From Verrucomicrobiota bacterium (GTDB lineage Bacteria; Verrucomicrobiota; Verrucomicrobiia; Chthoniobacterales; Terrimicrobiaceae), in contig JAGWWS010000029.1 of assembly GCA_018970255.1 (NCBI GenBank), positions 1 to 32,520 of the forward strand: a stretch of 32,520 bases of DNA, in the 5' to 3' direction. Under the pieces are notes generated by a model that saw only the letters and a list, made by a program, of their open reading frames with translations, did not search any database and was not told the DNA's origin. This document shows, one piece after another, positions 1 through 7,489 of the stretch; the first letter of the stretch is position 1; each line of letters begins with the position of its first letter. The position numbers were made by a program, and so were the translations under genes.

Positions 1-2
1 CT

Positions 3-464
3 TTTTTGAATTCCCTAAATCTTGAGGGGCGGCGTGCCTTTCTTCGAGCGTGGCACATGCCGGCGAATCGCGAAAAGGTGGATGCCTTCCTAATGGCGAA
101 TCCGGATTGGGAGGAGGCGGCGTGGTCGGCGCGAGTGCGGCAGATGATGGCCGACAAGCGTTTCGAGGAATTAGTGACGGCCCTGCGTGACCGAAACAAA
201 CTGGATTTATCGTTGCCCACGCTGACGCCCGAGCAATTGGATTCGTCCCAACCTCCGTTTGAGCTGGCTGAGCAGGTTTCATGGTTCTTTGCCCGGGGAA
301 ATTCGGTAAGCGCGCGGCGGATCGTTGCCGAGGCGGTCGAGGCGGGGCAACTGGAGGGGCTTCGTGTCCAGTGTGCGCTGGCGATTCAGTCTGAAAACTG
401 GGAGGCGGCTTGGCAGGCGCTCGATAAATACCTGCGGGAAACGAAGCGGGCCGATTACCTCTGA
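3..464 (+). CDS. C-terminal part of an unrecognised protein (5' truncated by window edge)
   Basis: The frame is open from the first base to a TGA at 462-464, so the true start probably lies before the window; a TTG at 6 would be the first start inside it. About 152 residues are visible. They are soluble and alpha-helical in character, rich in Trp/Ala/Glu, with a C-terminal segment (EAAWQALDKYLRE) resembling a TPR-type helix. I do not recognise the family. Its last 10 bases overlap the 3' end of the convergent pssA gene, so the two transcripts must terminate inside each other's genes or be antisense at their ends. Confidence 0.6.
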   Translation, partial: FLNSLNLEGRRAFLRAWHMPANREKVDAFLMANPDWEEAAWSARVRQMMADKRFEELVTALRDRNKLDLSLPTLTPEQLDSSQPPFELAEQVSWFFARGNSVSARRIVAEAVEAGQLEGLRVQCALAIQSENWEAAWQALDKYLRETKRADYL

Positions 465-1285
465 GGTTCTGGCGGCAGGGTCTCCGAATCCTCCGCGGAG
501 TCTTCTTCGATTTCGCGGCGCAGAGCCTTTGAGATGAAGGGTCGCACGAAGCCGTAGATGAGGAAGGAAACGAAGATGACGGCCGGCATCCACTGGTAAT
601 TCATGGCGGTGAATGCCATCAAAAAAATGAGACCGAGAAAGGCGGGTAGGGAGCGCTGGGTGCGCCAGTTGACTGTTTTGAAACTCGGATACTTCACATG
701 GCTGAACATCATGAAGGAGAGAAAAACGAGAAGCACCGGCAGTGCGAATTTCCAAGGGCCGATGGTGCGCTGGTCCTGTTGAATCCAGAGCATGAAGAGG
801 GTGAGGGAGGCGATGAGGCCGGCCGCGGCGGGAATCGGGAAGCCGTTGAAATCCTTTTCCGGTTTGTCGCCGGCGGCGGCAGCGACGCAATTGAAGCGTG
901 CCAGACGAAGCGCGCCGCAAAGTAGAAAGAAAAAGGCAATCAGCCATCCGGTCCGTTCAAAATCGCGTAGGACGATGTGGTAAACCAAAAGTGCGGGGGC
1001 GATTCCGAAGGAAACGATGTCGGCGATGGAGTCGAACTCGCGTCCGAACGGGCTCTCATGTCCACCGAGTCGGGCGAGACGTCCGTCGAGGAGATCGAAG
1101 ACGCAGGCTCCGAGGATGAACGCGATGGCCTCGTGGTAAAGCGACCCGGGGGCTTCTCCCGCGGCGACGAGCGCCGAGGCTTCGATGATCCGCAAGGTGG
1201 CGGCGAAGCCGCAGAAGAGGTTTCCGGCCGTCATGAGATTCGGCAGGAGGTAGATTCTCGGCTCGTTCGGATACTTCAGACTCAT
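455..1285 (-). CDS. pssA: CDP-diacylglycerol--serine O-phosphatidyltransferase
   Basis: Integral membrane enzyme that transfers a phosphatidyl group from CDP-diacylglycerol to serine, giving phosphatidylserine. The CDP-alcohol phosphotransferase signature is complete (DG-x2-AR-x8-G-x3-D-x3-D; DGRLAR ... GREFDSIAD, around residues 67-89), followed by several hydrophobic helices. The protein is 276 aa, normal for the family. A longer frame runs upstream, but the ATG at 1285 begins the conserved MSLKYPNEPRIYLLPN start and overlaps the psd stop as ATGA, so translation is probably coupled to psd. The C-terminal tail is acidic and Pro-rich. The product is the substrate of the Psd encoded just upstream. 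Confidence 0.93.
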   Translation of the reverse strand: MSLKYPNEPRIYLLPNLMTAGNLFCGFAATLRIIEASALVAAGEAPGSLYHEAIAFILGACVFDLLDGRLARLGGHESPFGREFDSIADIVSFGIAPALLVYHIVLRDFERTGWLIAFFFLLCGALRLARFNCVAAAAGDKPEKDFNGFPIPAAAGLIASLTLFMLWIQQDQRTIGPWKFALPVLLVFLSFMMFSHVKYPSFKTVNWRTQRSLPAFLGLIFLMAFTAMNYQWMPAVIFVSFLIYGFVRPFISKALRREIEEDSAEDSETLPPEPQR

Positions 1286-1914
1286 GGTGCGAGCCGGGCG
1301 ATTGGCGTTTCGGCGCCGCGGACCTTGTCGCCTTTTTTGACAAGAATCTCGGCCTCGAGCGGGAGGTAAATTTCCGTGCGCGAGCCGAAGCGGATCATTC
1401 CGAAGCGCTCGCCACGCGCGAGTTTGTCGCCGACCACAGCCCACGGACAAATCCTGCGGGCAATGGCGCCGGTGATTTGTTTCACGGCCACGGTTCCGAG
1501 AGGACCGGAAATGACCCAGGTGCGGGACTGGTTTTCGAAAGAGGAGCGCGGGTTGCGGGCATCGAGGAATTTGCCAGGCTTCGGCTCCGAGTGGGTGATT
1601 TCTCCCTGAATCGGAGACCGGTTCACATGGACATCAAAGACGGAGAGAAAAATTCCGATTCGGCGGACCTTTTTTTTCAGGAAATCGGGCTCTTCGACTT
1701 CATCGATCGTATCAACAAGTCCGTCGGCCGGTGAGACTGCGATTCTGGGATCCTCCGGCGGCGTTCGTTCCGGATCGCGGAAGAAGTAGAGCGTAAAGAG
1801 GAGGAGTGCGGCGAAGATGATCGAGGCGAAGGGAAGAAAAGCCAGCGTCACAAGCCAAGCGGCAGCAAGAAACCCAAGGATCCAATAGGCCTCGGAAATA
1901 GCTTTACCCTTCAT
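1282..1914 (-). CDS. psd: Phosphatidylserine decarboxylase proenzyme (short type)
   Basis: Decarboxylates phosphatidylserine to phosphatidylethanolamine, the step after PssA. At 210 aa it matches the short Psd class. Two hydrophobic helices lie at the N-terminus (about residues 10-45), then FRDPER, SPADG, the FLSVFDVHVNRSP block and the self-cleavage site FGSR near residue 178, whose Ser is expected to become the pyruvoyl cofactor. It is the first gene of psd-pssA, overlapping pssA by 4 bases. An A8 tract in the coding strand (1670-1677) encodes part of a Lys-Lys-Lys stretch. A promoter-like element lies immediately upstream. Confidence 0.93.
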   Translation of the reverse strand: MKGKAISEAYWILGFLAAAWLVTLAFLPFASIIFAALLLFTLYFFRDPERTPPEDPRIAVSPADGLVDTIDEVEEPDFLKKKVRRIGIFLSVFDVHVNRSPIQGEITHSEPKPGKFLDARNPRSSFENQSRTWVISGPLGTVAVKQITGAIARRICPWAVVGDKLARGERFGMIRFGSRTEIYLPLEAEILVKKGDKVRGAETPIARLAP

Positions 1915-1923
1915 CAGGCGGGC

Positions 1924-1951
1924 AAACTAACAACAGGCGGTTTTTTGCCAA
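1924..1951 (-). promoter_or_regulatory. Candidate psd-pssA promoter, near-leaderless
   Basis: On the minus strand TTGGCA (1951-1946), 16 bases, then TAGTTT (1929-1924), leaving 9 bases to the psd ATG. The -35 box is one arm of an inverted repeat, TTGCCA-TGCT-TGGCAA (1960-1945), which could be an operator. The -10 match is only moderate. Confidence 0.45.
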
Positions 1952-1972
1952 GCATGGCAACGGCCCAACGAT

Positions 1973-3892
1973 TCAGGGCAGGAGTTTCTTGAAGGCGGCG
2001 AGGGCGAGGAGGGGGAAGTGGTTCCGATACATGTCGTATTTGAGGTAGAACACGCAGGGGAAACCGGTGCCGGTGGTGAGCTCTTCGGTCCAGGAGCCGT
2101 CGGGGTTTTGCGATGAGGCGAGCCAATCGATGCCGCGGCGGATGGATTCGCGCGAGGGGTCGCCGGCGGCGCAGAGGCCCATGAGCGCCCAAGCGGTCTG
2201 GCTGGGCGTGCCGGCGCCGCGGCCCTTGAGGGCGGGGAAATTGTAGGACTCGCAGGTTTCGCCCCAGCTGCCGTCGTCGTTTTGGCAACTCTCCAGCCAG
2301 GTGAGCGCGCGGCGGATCCATTCGGCGTCCATGTTTTCGCCGATGGCTGCGAGGCCGCGGAGGACCTGCCAGGTGCCGTAAATGTAGTTCACGCCCCAGC
2401 GGCCATACCAGGAACCGTCGGGCTCCTGCGTGCGGCGGAGCATCGAAACGGCGCGGCGGACTTCGGGGGATTTCGGGTCGTGGCCGATGAGGCCGAGGAG
2501 TTCGAGGACGCGGGCGGTGAGGTCGCTGCAGGTGGGGTCGAGGATGGCGTTGTGGTCGGCGAAGGGGACATGCTCGAGCCAGGCGGCGTTGAGGTTTTTG
2601 TCGAAGGCAGCCCAACCGCCATCGTCGCACTGGAAGGAGAGGAGCCACTTGAGGGCGCGGCGGTGGAGGGCTTCGCGGGCGGCGGCATCCGCGGGCGCGC
2701 AATGGCGGAGCGCCATGAGCACCATCATGGTGTCATCGGTGTCGGGATAGAATTTGTTCGCGTGCTCGAACGCCCATCCGCTGGGTTCGATGCCGGGATT
2801 GCGGGCGGTCCAGTCGCCGGCGAAGCGCACCTCGCGTTCCTCAAGCCAGGCGGCGGCTTTTGCGAGGGCCGGGTGGTTTTTTGGAACCCCCGATTCGCCG
2901 AGGGCGATGGTGGTGATGGCGGTGTCCCAAACCGGCGAGAGGCAGGGCTGGATGCGGAAGCCGGATCCGTCGTCCACGAACAGGCCGGCGAAATCGTCCT
3001 CGGCTTTTTTGACAACCGGGTGGTCCGGCGCGTAGCCGAGGGCGTGGAGCGCCATCATGGCGTTGAGCATCGCGGGAAAAATGGCGGAGAGGCCGTCGCT
3101 GCCTTCGCCCATGCGCTCGACCATCCAGGACTCGGCGGCGGCGAGCGCGCGGCGGCGGAGCGGGTGGAAGGGGAAACGGTTGTGGATTTTTAGGAGCGCG
3201 TCGCAGCGCAGGAAAAAATTCCGCCACGACCAGAAGCGCGGGTCTTTTTTCAGGGAGAAGTCGGCGTTTTCCATGCCTGCGGGGTAGAGCTCGTGCAGGT
3301 GGAGTGCGGCGGGGAGGGTGCGCGTGGGCTTGAAGTGGTTCAGGATCGCGAGGGGGGCGATGATCGTGCGGCTCCACGAGGACATTTCGTGGAGGTTGAA
3401 AAAGAACCAGCGCGGGAAGAGGAAGATTTCCGGCGGGATGGTGGGCACATAGTCCCAAGGGAACTGGCCGAGGAGGGCAAGGTAGAGGCGGCAGTAGGTG
3501 TTCACCTGCGGGATGCCGCCGAGGCGGAGGATGTTCGCGCGCGCCTCCCGCATGTGGTGGGCGTTCGGCGAGTCGCCGGCGAGCTTGAGGGCGAAGTAGG
3601 CTTTGACGGAGGCGTTGATCTCGCTGGGGCCGCCGATGAAAATGTTCCAGCCGCCGTCGGCGGTTTGCTTGCGTCGGATGTGGTCGGCGCACTTCGCCTG
3701 GAGGATTTCGTCCACCGTGCCGCGCCAGTGCATGAAGAGGATGGTGTCCGAGCAAAGGGTGGAATCGACGGTGAGTTCGCCCTGCCAGAATCCCCCGGGC
3801 TTTTGGAGCGAGAGGAGGAATTCCTGCGAGCGGCGGATGGCTGCGGCGGGGGAATTCGCGGGTTGGTTTTTTTCAGCGTGGAGCGCGTTCAC
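1973..3892 (-). CDS. shc: Squalene-hopene cyclase
   Basis: Cyclises squalene to hopene or hopanol at the membrane, giving hopanoid lipids. The protein is 639 aa, the usual length. The catalytic acid motif is DTDD (about residues 384-387), matching the family DxDD. Several QW repeats are visible (QTADGGW, FQCDDGGWAAF, QEPDGSWYGRW, CQNDDGSWGE, SQNPDGSWTE). The start is taken as the GTG at 3892 because it overlaps the rpiB stop as GTGA; an in-frame ATG 63 bases upstream would lie inside rpiB. No other hopanoid genes are adjacent, so hopanoid side-chain and squalene synthesis genes must be elsewhere. Confidence 0.95.
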   Translation of the reverse strand: MNALHAEKNQPANSPAAAIRRSQEFLLSLQKPGGFWQGELTVDSTLCSDTILFMHWRGTVDEILQAKCADHIRRKQTADGGWNIFIGGPSEINASVKAYFALKLAGDSPNAHHMREARANILRLGGIPQVNTYCRLYLALLGQFPWDYVPTIPPEIFLFPRWFFFNLHEMSSWSRTIIAPLAILNHFKPTRTLPAALHLHELYPAGMENADFSLKKDPRFWSWRNFFLRCDALLKIHNRFPFHPLRRRALAAAESWMVERMGEGSDGLSAIFPAMLNAMMALHALGYAPDHPVVKKAEDDFAGLFVDDGSGFRIQPCLSPVWDTAITTIALGESGVPKNHPALAKAAAWLEEREVRFAGDWTARNPGIEPSGWAFEHANKFYPDTDDTMMVLMALRHCAPADAAAREALHRRALKWLLSFQCDDGGWAAFDKNLNAAWLEHVPFADHNAILDPTCSDLTARVLELLGLIGHDPKSPEVRRAVSMLRRTQEPDGSWYGRWGVNYIYGTWQVLRGLAAIGENMDAEWIRRALTWLESCQNDDGSWGETCESYNFPALKGRGAGTPSQTAWALMGLCAAGDPSRESIRRGIDWLASSQNPDGSWTEELTTGTGFPCVFYLKYDMYRNHFPLLALAAFKKLLP

Positions 3893-4377
3893 AGCGAGGA
3901 TTTCCTTTCGAGTATGGCGACCATGTCCTTTTGCGAGCCGCCGGCTTCGTGGCAATCGAGTTCCTGGATGCGGCGGGCGTGGCGGCCGCCGTCGAACGGC
4001 GTGGCGAGCCAGGTGTCGACAATGCGCAGGGCAAGTTCAAGCGGGATCATGCGCTGGCCGATGGAGAGGGCGTTGGCATCGTTGTGCCGGCGGGAGAGTT
4101 CGGCCGTTTCGAGGTTCCAGCAGAGGGCGCAGCGGATTCCGCGGACTTTGTTGGCGGCGATGGCTTCGCCGTTGCCCGAACCGCCGAGGACGATGGCTCG
4201 CTCCGCCTCGCCGCGGACCACCGCCTGCGCGGCGGGGATGATGAAGATGGGATAGTCGGTGCTTTGGTTCCCGTAGGCGCCGAAGTCCGTGACGGAGTGG
4301 CCCGAGCGGCGGAGGTGGGCTGCAATGGCTTCCTTGTATTCGAAGCCCGCGTGGTCGCTGCCGATGGCGATCCTCAC
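3889..4377 (-). CDS. rpiB: Ribose-5-phosphate isomerase B, cysteine-less (mycobacterial-type) active site
   Basis: RpiB/LacA/LacB-family sugar-phosphate isomerase interconverting ribose-5-phosphate and ribulose-5-phosphate. At 162 aa it shows the N-terminal SDHAG motif, the loop GGSGNGEAIAANKVRG (residues 65-80) and RRHNDANALSIGQRMI. In the E. coli type the loop is CGTGIG with a catalytic Cys; here Gly replaces Cys and a Glu (residue 71) follows the loop, as in mycobacterial RpiB, where Glu is the base. The start is a GTG at 4377 overlapping the bioB stop (GTGA); its own stop overlaps the GTG of the cyclase. No Shine-Dalgarno site is visible. Confidence 0.92.
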   Translation of the reverse strand: MRIAIGSDHAGFEYKEAIAAHLRRSGHSVTDFGAYGNQSTDYPIFIIPAAQAVVRGEAERAIVLGGSGNGEAIAANKVRGIRCALCWNLETAELSRRHNDANALSIGQRMIPLELALRIVDTWLATPFDGGRHARRIQELDCHEAGGSQKDMVAILERKSSL

Positions 4378-5348
4378 GCTGCGGCGGCGGGTTCGGGTTG
4401 GGCCGGCTGCGGGGGTTGCGGGGCGAGGCCGAGGGATTCGAGCAGCGAGCGGTCCTCGTCCACGCCGGGGTTCGCGGCGGTGAGGAGTTTGTCGCCGTAG
4501 AAAATCGAATTCGCGCCGGCGAAGAGGCAGAGCGCCTGGGCTTCGCGGCTGAGGCGGTCGCGGCCGGCCGAGAGGCGGATTTTCGCGCGCGGCAGGAAAA
4601 TGCGGGAGGTGGCGATGAGGCGGACGAGTTCGAAGACATCGACCGGAGGCGTGTTTTCCAGCGGCGTGCCCGCGATGGGGGTGAGGCAATTGATCGGGAC
4701 GCTCTCGGGCTCGGGGTCGAGCGAGCAGAGGACCTCGAGCATGCGGAGGCGGTCGGTTTCGTTTTCGCCCATGCCGATGATGCCGCCGCAGCAAACGCTG
4801 ATGCCTGCGCGCTGGACGGAGGCGATGGTGTTCAGCCGGTCCTGGAAGGAATGCGTGGAAACGATCTTCGCGTAGTGCCCGGGGGAGGTGTCGATGTTGT
4901 GGTTGTAGGCGGTGAGGCCGGCTTCCTTGAGCTTGCGGGCCTCGTTGTCTCCGAGTTGGCCGAGGGTCACGCAGACTTCCATGCCCAACTTGCCGACCTC
5001 GCGGACGGTTTCGAGCATGGTTTCGAATTTGCCGTCGCCCTCGCGCACGCCTTTCCATGCGGCGCCCATGCAGAAGCGGGTGGAGCCGTTTTCCTTCGCG
5101 CGGAGCGCGACCGGCATGACCTCGTCTACGGTCATGAGGCTTTGCTTCTTGAGGCCGGTGTCGTAGTGGGCGCTCTGGGCGCAGTAGCCGCAATCCTCGC
5201 TGCAGCCGCCGGTCTTCACGCTCAAGAGCGTGCAGAGCTGGACTTCGTTTTTCGGCCAGAATTCGAGGAAGACGCGGCGACTTTCCTGGATGAGGTCGAA
5301 GAGGGGGCGGCGGTAGGTTTGCTCGAGCTTCTCAAGGGTGGGCTTCAC
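4374..5348 (-). CDS. bioB: Biotin synthase (radical SAM)
   Basis: Inserts sulfur into dethiobiotin to form biotin. It is 324 aa. The radical-SAM cluster motif CxxxCxxC is at residues 49-56 (GGCSEDCGYCAQS). The conserved YNHNIDTSP, CCGGIIGMGE and FAGANSIFYGDKLLT blocks are all present. A longer open frame exists upstream, but homology begins at the GTG at 5348. The C-terminus is a Pro/Ala-rich tail. It is first in a three-gene run with rpiB and squalene-hopene cyclase. A good promoter ends only 7 bases before the GTG, so the mRNA may start at or next to the start codon. Confidence 0.95.
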   Translation of the reverse strand: MKPTLEKLEQTYRRPLFDLIQESRRVFLEFWPKNEVQLCTLLSVKTGGCSEDCGYCAQSAHYDTGLKKQSLMTVDEVMPVALRAKENGSTRFCMGAAWKGVREGDGKFETMLETVREVGKLGMEVCVTLGQLGDNEARKLKEAGLTAYNHNIDTSPGHYAKIVSTHSFQDRLNTIASVQRAGISVCCGGIIGMGENETDRLRMLEVLCSLDPEPESVPINCLTPIAGTPLENTPPVDVFELVRLIATSRIFLPRAKIRLSAGRDRLSREAQALCLFAGANSIFYGDKLLTAANPGVDEDRSLLESLGLAPQPPQPAQPEPAAAA

Positions 5349-5355
5349 GCGGGCG

Positions 5356-5384
5356 TTTGTAGCGGCGGGCGTGCGGGGAGTCAA
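5356..5384 (-). promoter_or_regulatory. Candidate bioB operon promoter, leaderless geometry
   Basis: On the minus strand TTGACT (5384-5379), 17 bases, TACAAA (5361-5356), then 7 bases to the bioB GTG at 5348. Normal initiation 6-8 bases after the -10 box would begin the mRNA at the start codon. No Shine-Dalgarno sequence lies between. Confidence 0.6.
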
Positions 5385-5407
5385 ACCGCGGCGGGGTAAA
5401 TCGCGGC

Positions 5408-5437
5408 TTGCCAAGCGGCGCGGGCGGGCGCGAATTT
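5408..5437 (+). promoter_or_regulatory. Candidate promoter of the RelE-like gene, leaderless geometry
   Basis: TTGCCA (5408-5413), 18 bases, GAATTT (5432-5437), then 7 bases to the GTG at 5445. The -10 box is poor, but the -35 and the spacing match other gene heads in the window. It is divergent from the bioB promoter. Confidence 0.4.
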
Positions 5438-5444
5438 CGGCGGC

Positions 5445-5804
5445 GTGTTCCAAGTGATTTTCAACGGGATCAGCGCCGGGGAAATGGCCGCGCTGCCGAA
5501 GGACCTCCAGCTCGACCTGCTGGCGGAATTCCAATTCCTGCCCGGCGACCTCGATTCGGCCGGGGACGGGAAGTTCGGGAAGGTCTCGCGGGACGGGAGG
5601 TCGCTCCTGCGCTACCGGGCGAGGGATTACCGGATCTATTTCGAGAGGCATGCCGAGGGCGTGGTGGTGCACCGCGTGCTGCACAAAAACACGATCAGGG
5701 ATTTCCTGTTCCGCTCCGACCTGCCCATGGACGACGAGGACGAGGGGGTCGGGCAGGCGGGGGATTTTTGGAAATTGATCCGCGAGGCCGAGGAGGCGCG
5801 GTGA
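5445..5804 (+). CDS. RelE/ParE-fold protein without an adjacent antitoxin
   Basis: A 119-aa protein with the RelE/ParE pattern: an FQVIFNGISAGEMAALP start, a helical QLDLLAEFQFLP segment, then GKVSRDGRSLLRYRARDYRIYF and VVVHRVLHKNTIRDFLFR, followed by an acidic, helical C-terminal tail. RelE relatives are mRNA endonuclease toxins normally paired with a small antitoxin. Neither neighbour looks like an antitoxin: bioB lies divergently and a class V aminotransferase begins at its stop codon (GTGA overlap). It may be a domesticated RNA-binding or RNA-cleaving protein; toxicity is not shown by the sequence. The GTG start fits the upstream promoter. Confidence 0.75.
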   Translation: MFQVIFNGISAGEMAALPKDLQLDLLAEFQFLPGDLDSAGDGKFGKVSRDGRSLLRYRARDYRIYFERHAEGVVVHRVLHKNTIRDFLFRSDLPMDDEDEGVGQAGDFWKLIREAEEAR

Positions 5805-6967
5805 CGGCGGGGGTTTTCGCCGGCGAGGACGAACGGGTGCGCGAGTTCCCGGTGGCGGCGGAGGGGATTTTCCTCGCGCATGCGGGGGTCACGGTTTTGC
5901 CGAGGCGGGCGGCGGATGCGGTGAAGCGCCATGCTGAGGCGAGTTGCACCCGGCACCAGGAATTCGGTGAGGTGCTGCGCGATGTTTCGAGGGCGCGGGC
6001 GGTGGCTGCGGCGATGGTCGGGGCGCATGCCGACGAGGTGGCGCTACTGGGGCCGACGGCGCTGGGGTTGAGCCTTTTTGCGAACGGGATCGATTGGGAA
6101 GCGGGGGACGAGGTGGTTTATTATGCCGATGACTACCCCTCGAATGTTTACCCGTGGACCGCGCTGCGGCGGCATGGAGTGGTGCCCAAGGCGCTGCGGC
6201 CCGAGGTGCCCGGCGACATCACGGTGGAATCGGTCGAGGCGGCGCTGACTCCGAGGACGAAACTGGTGGCGCTGGCTTCCTGCCATTTTTTGAGCGGGCG
6301 GAGGATCGATGTGGACGGGATCGGGCGGATGCTGCGGGCGAGGGGGGTGTTGTTTTCGCTCGATGCGATCCAGACGGTCGGGGCGGCGCCGTTGTCCGTC
6401 GAGCATGTGGATTTCCTGAGCGCCGATGCCCACAAGTGGATGCTCGGTCCGATGGCGGTGGGGATCGTTTTCGTGGCGCGGCGGAATTTCGGGGTTTGCC
6501 GGCCCACGCTGCTCGGCGCGTGGAATGTGAAGTCGCCGGATTTCATCGCGCAGGAGGAAATCGAATTCGAGCCGACGGCGAAACGCTACGAACCCGGTGT
6601 GCTCAATGTCTCCGGCATGTATGGGATGAAGGCGAGCCTCGAGCTGATCCAGGAAAAGGGAATCGGGCGGGTGGGGGATGCGATCCTCGATGCGCGGGAT
6701 TATCTGGAGGATTTGCTGGATGGGATGGGTTTCGAGTTCCTCTCGCCGAGGAAGGGGGATGCGCGGCGCAGCGGGATTTTGACGGCGAGGCACCCGGGCA
6801 AGGAGAGCGCGGGGCTTTTTGCGCAACTCGAGGCGAATGGCATCACGGCCTCGCTGCGGTCGAACAGGGCGGGGGAGAAGTGGCTGAGGTTCAGCCCGCA
6901 CTTTTACAATACGCGCGCCGAGATGGAGCGGGTGGCAGAGGTTTTGCAGAAAGCCGGCGGACGCTGA
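5801..6967 (+). CDS. Class V aminotransferase / cysteine desulfurase-like PLP enzyme
   Basis: A 388-aa fold-type I PLP enzyme. FLSADAHKWMLGP (around residue 212) carries the probable PLP lysine; DDYPSNVYPW and SLDAIQTVGA are typical of the selenocysteine lyase/cysteine desulfurase/isopenicillin-N epimerase-like group (COG0520 type). Substrate cannot be decided. Its GTG at 5801 overlaps the stop of the RelE-like gene and is preceded by AGGAGG four bases away, so it has its own ribosome site as well as likely coupling. The open frame extends much further upstream, but that part is the RelE-like gene read out of frame. Confidence 0.88.
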   Translation: MTAGVFAGEDERVREFPVAAEGIFLAHAGVTVLPRRAADAVKRHAEASCTRHQEFGEVLRDVSRARAVAAAMVGAHADEVALLGPTALGLSLFANGIDWEAGDEVVYYADDYPSNVYPWTALRRHGVVPKALRPEVPGDITVESVEAALTPRTKLVALASCHFLSGRRIDVDGIGRMLRARGVLFSLDAIQTVGAAPLSVEHVDFLSADAHKWMLGPMAVGIVFVARRNFGVCRPTLLGAWNVKSPDFIAQEEIEFEPTAKRYEPGVLNVSGMYGMKASLELIQEKGIGRVGDAILDARDYLEDLLDGMGFEFLSPRKGDARRSGILTARHPGKESAGLFAQLEANGITASLRSNRAGEKWLRFSPHFYNTRAEMERVAEVLQKAGGR

Positions 6968-6973
6968 GGCGGC

Positions 6974-7002
6974 TTGCCAAGGCGGGGCGGGGTTTCCATA
7001 GT
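6974..7002 (+). promoter_or_regulatory. Candidate promoter of the Lrp/AsnC gene, leaderless geometry
   Basis: TTGCCA (6974-6979), 17 bases, CATAGT (6997-7002), then 7 bases to the GTG at 7010. It begins just 6 bases after the preceding stop codon, so the regulator-aminotransferase pair probably has its own promoter. Confidence 0.55.
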
Positions 7003-7009
7003 CCGCGCC

Positions 7010-7489
7010 GTGAATTCGATCGTGGACCTGCTGGAGAAAAACGCGCTCATGCCGCGCGACGAGATGGCGAAATTGCTCAACATGCCGCGCGCGGAACTCG
7101 ACGCCGCCATTGCAAGACTCGAGGCCGACGGCGTGATCCTCGGCTACCAGGCGGTTGTGAACCACGAGAAATGGGAGACCGACAAGGTCGTGGCCATCAT
7201 CGAGGTCAAAATCACGCCGGAGCGCGACGGCGGCTTCGACCGCATCGCCTCGCGCATCGCACGGTTCGACGAGGTGCAGGGCTGCTACCTCGTGAGCGGC
7301 GGCTACGATTTGCTCATCATCCTCGAAGCCCCGAACCTCCGGGCCGCGGCGGCCTTCGTGGCCGAGAAGCTGAGCACCATCGAGGCCGTGCAGGCCACGG
7401 CCACGCACTTCCGCCTGAAAACCTACAAGGAGAACGGGACCTTCCACCTTTTCGATCCGGCGTCCGAGCGCCTCGCCGTCTCGCCGTGA
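7010..7489 (+). CDS. Lrp/AsnC-family transcriptional regulator
   Basis: A 159-aa regulator with an N-terminal winged helix-turn-helix (about residues 8-45; MPRDEMAKLLNMPRAELDAAI) and a C-terminal ligand-binding RAM domain (VVAIIEVKITPE ... VQGCYLVSGGYDLLIILEAP). Such proteins sense amino acids and often control the neighbouring metabolic gene. It overlaps the next aminotransferase by GTGA. The same pairing (an AsnC-type regulator with a class I aminotransferase) is known from Bacillus yugG-yugH, so it likely regulates its own operon. The GTG start is supported by the promoter 7 bases upstream. Confidence 0.9.
   Translation: MNSIVDLLEKNALMPRDEMAKLLNMPRAELDAAIARLEADGVILGYQAVVNHEKWETDKVVAIIEVKITPERDGGFDRIASRIARFDEVQGCYLVSGGYDLLIILEAPNLRAAAAFVAEKLSTIEAVQATATHFRLKTYKENGTFHLFDPASERLAVSP

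Noticed and set aside
5408-5800. N-terminal extension of the class V aminotransferase
   Set aside because: This stretch codes the RelE-like protein in another frame with good motifs; the aminotransferase fold begins at the GTG at 5801.
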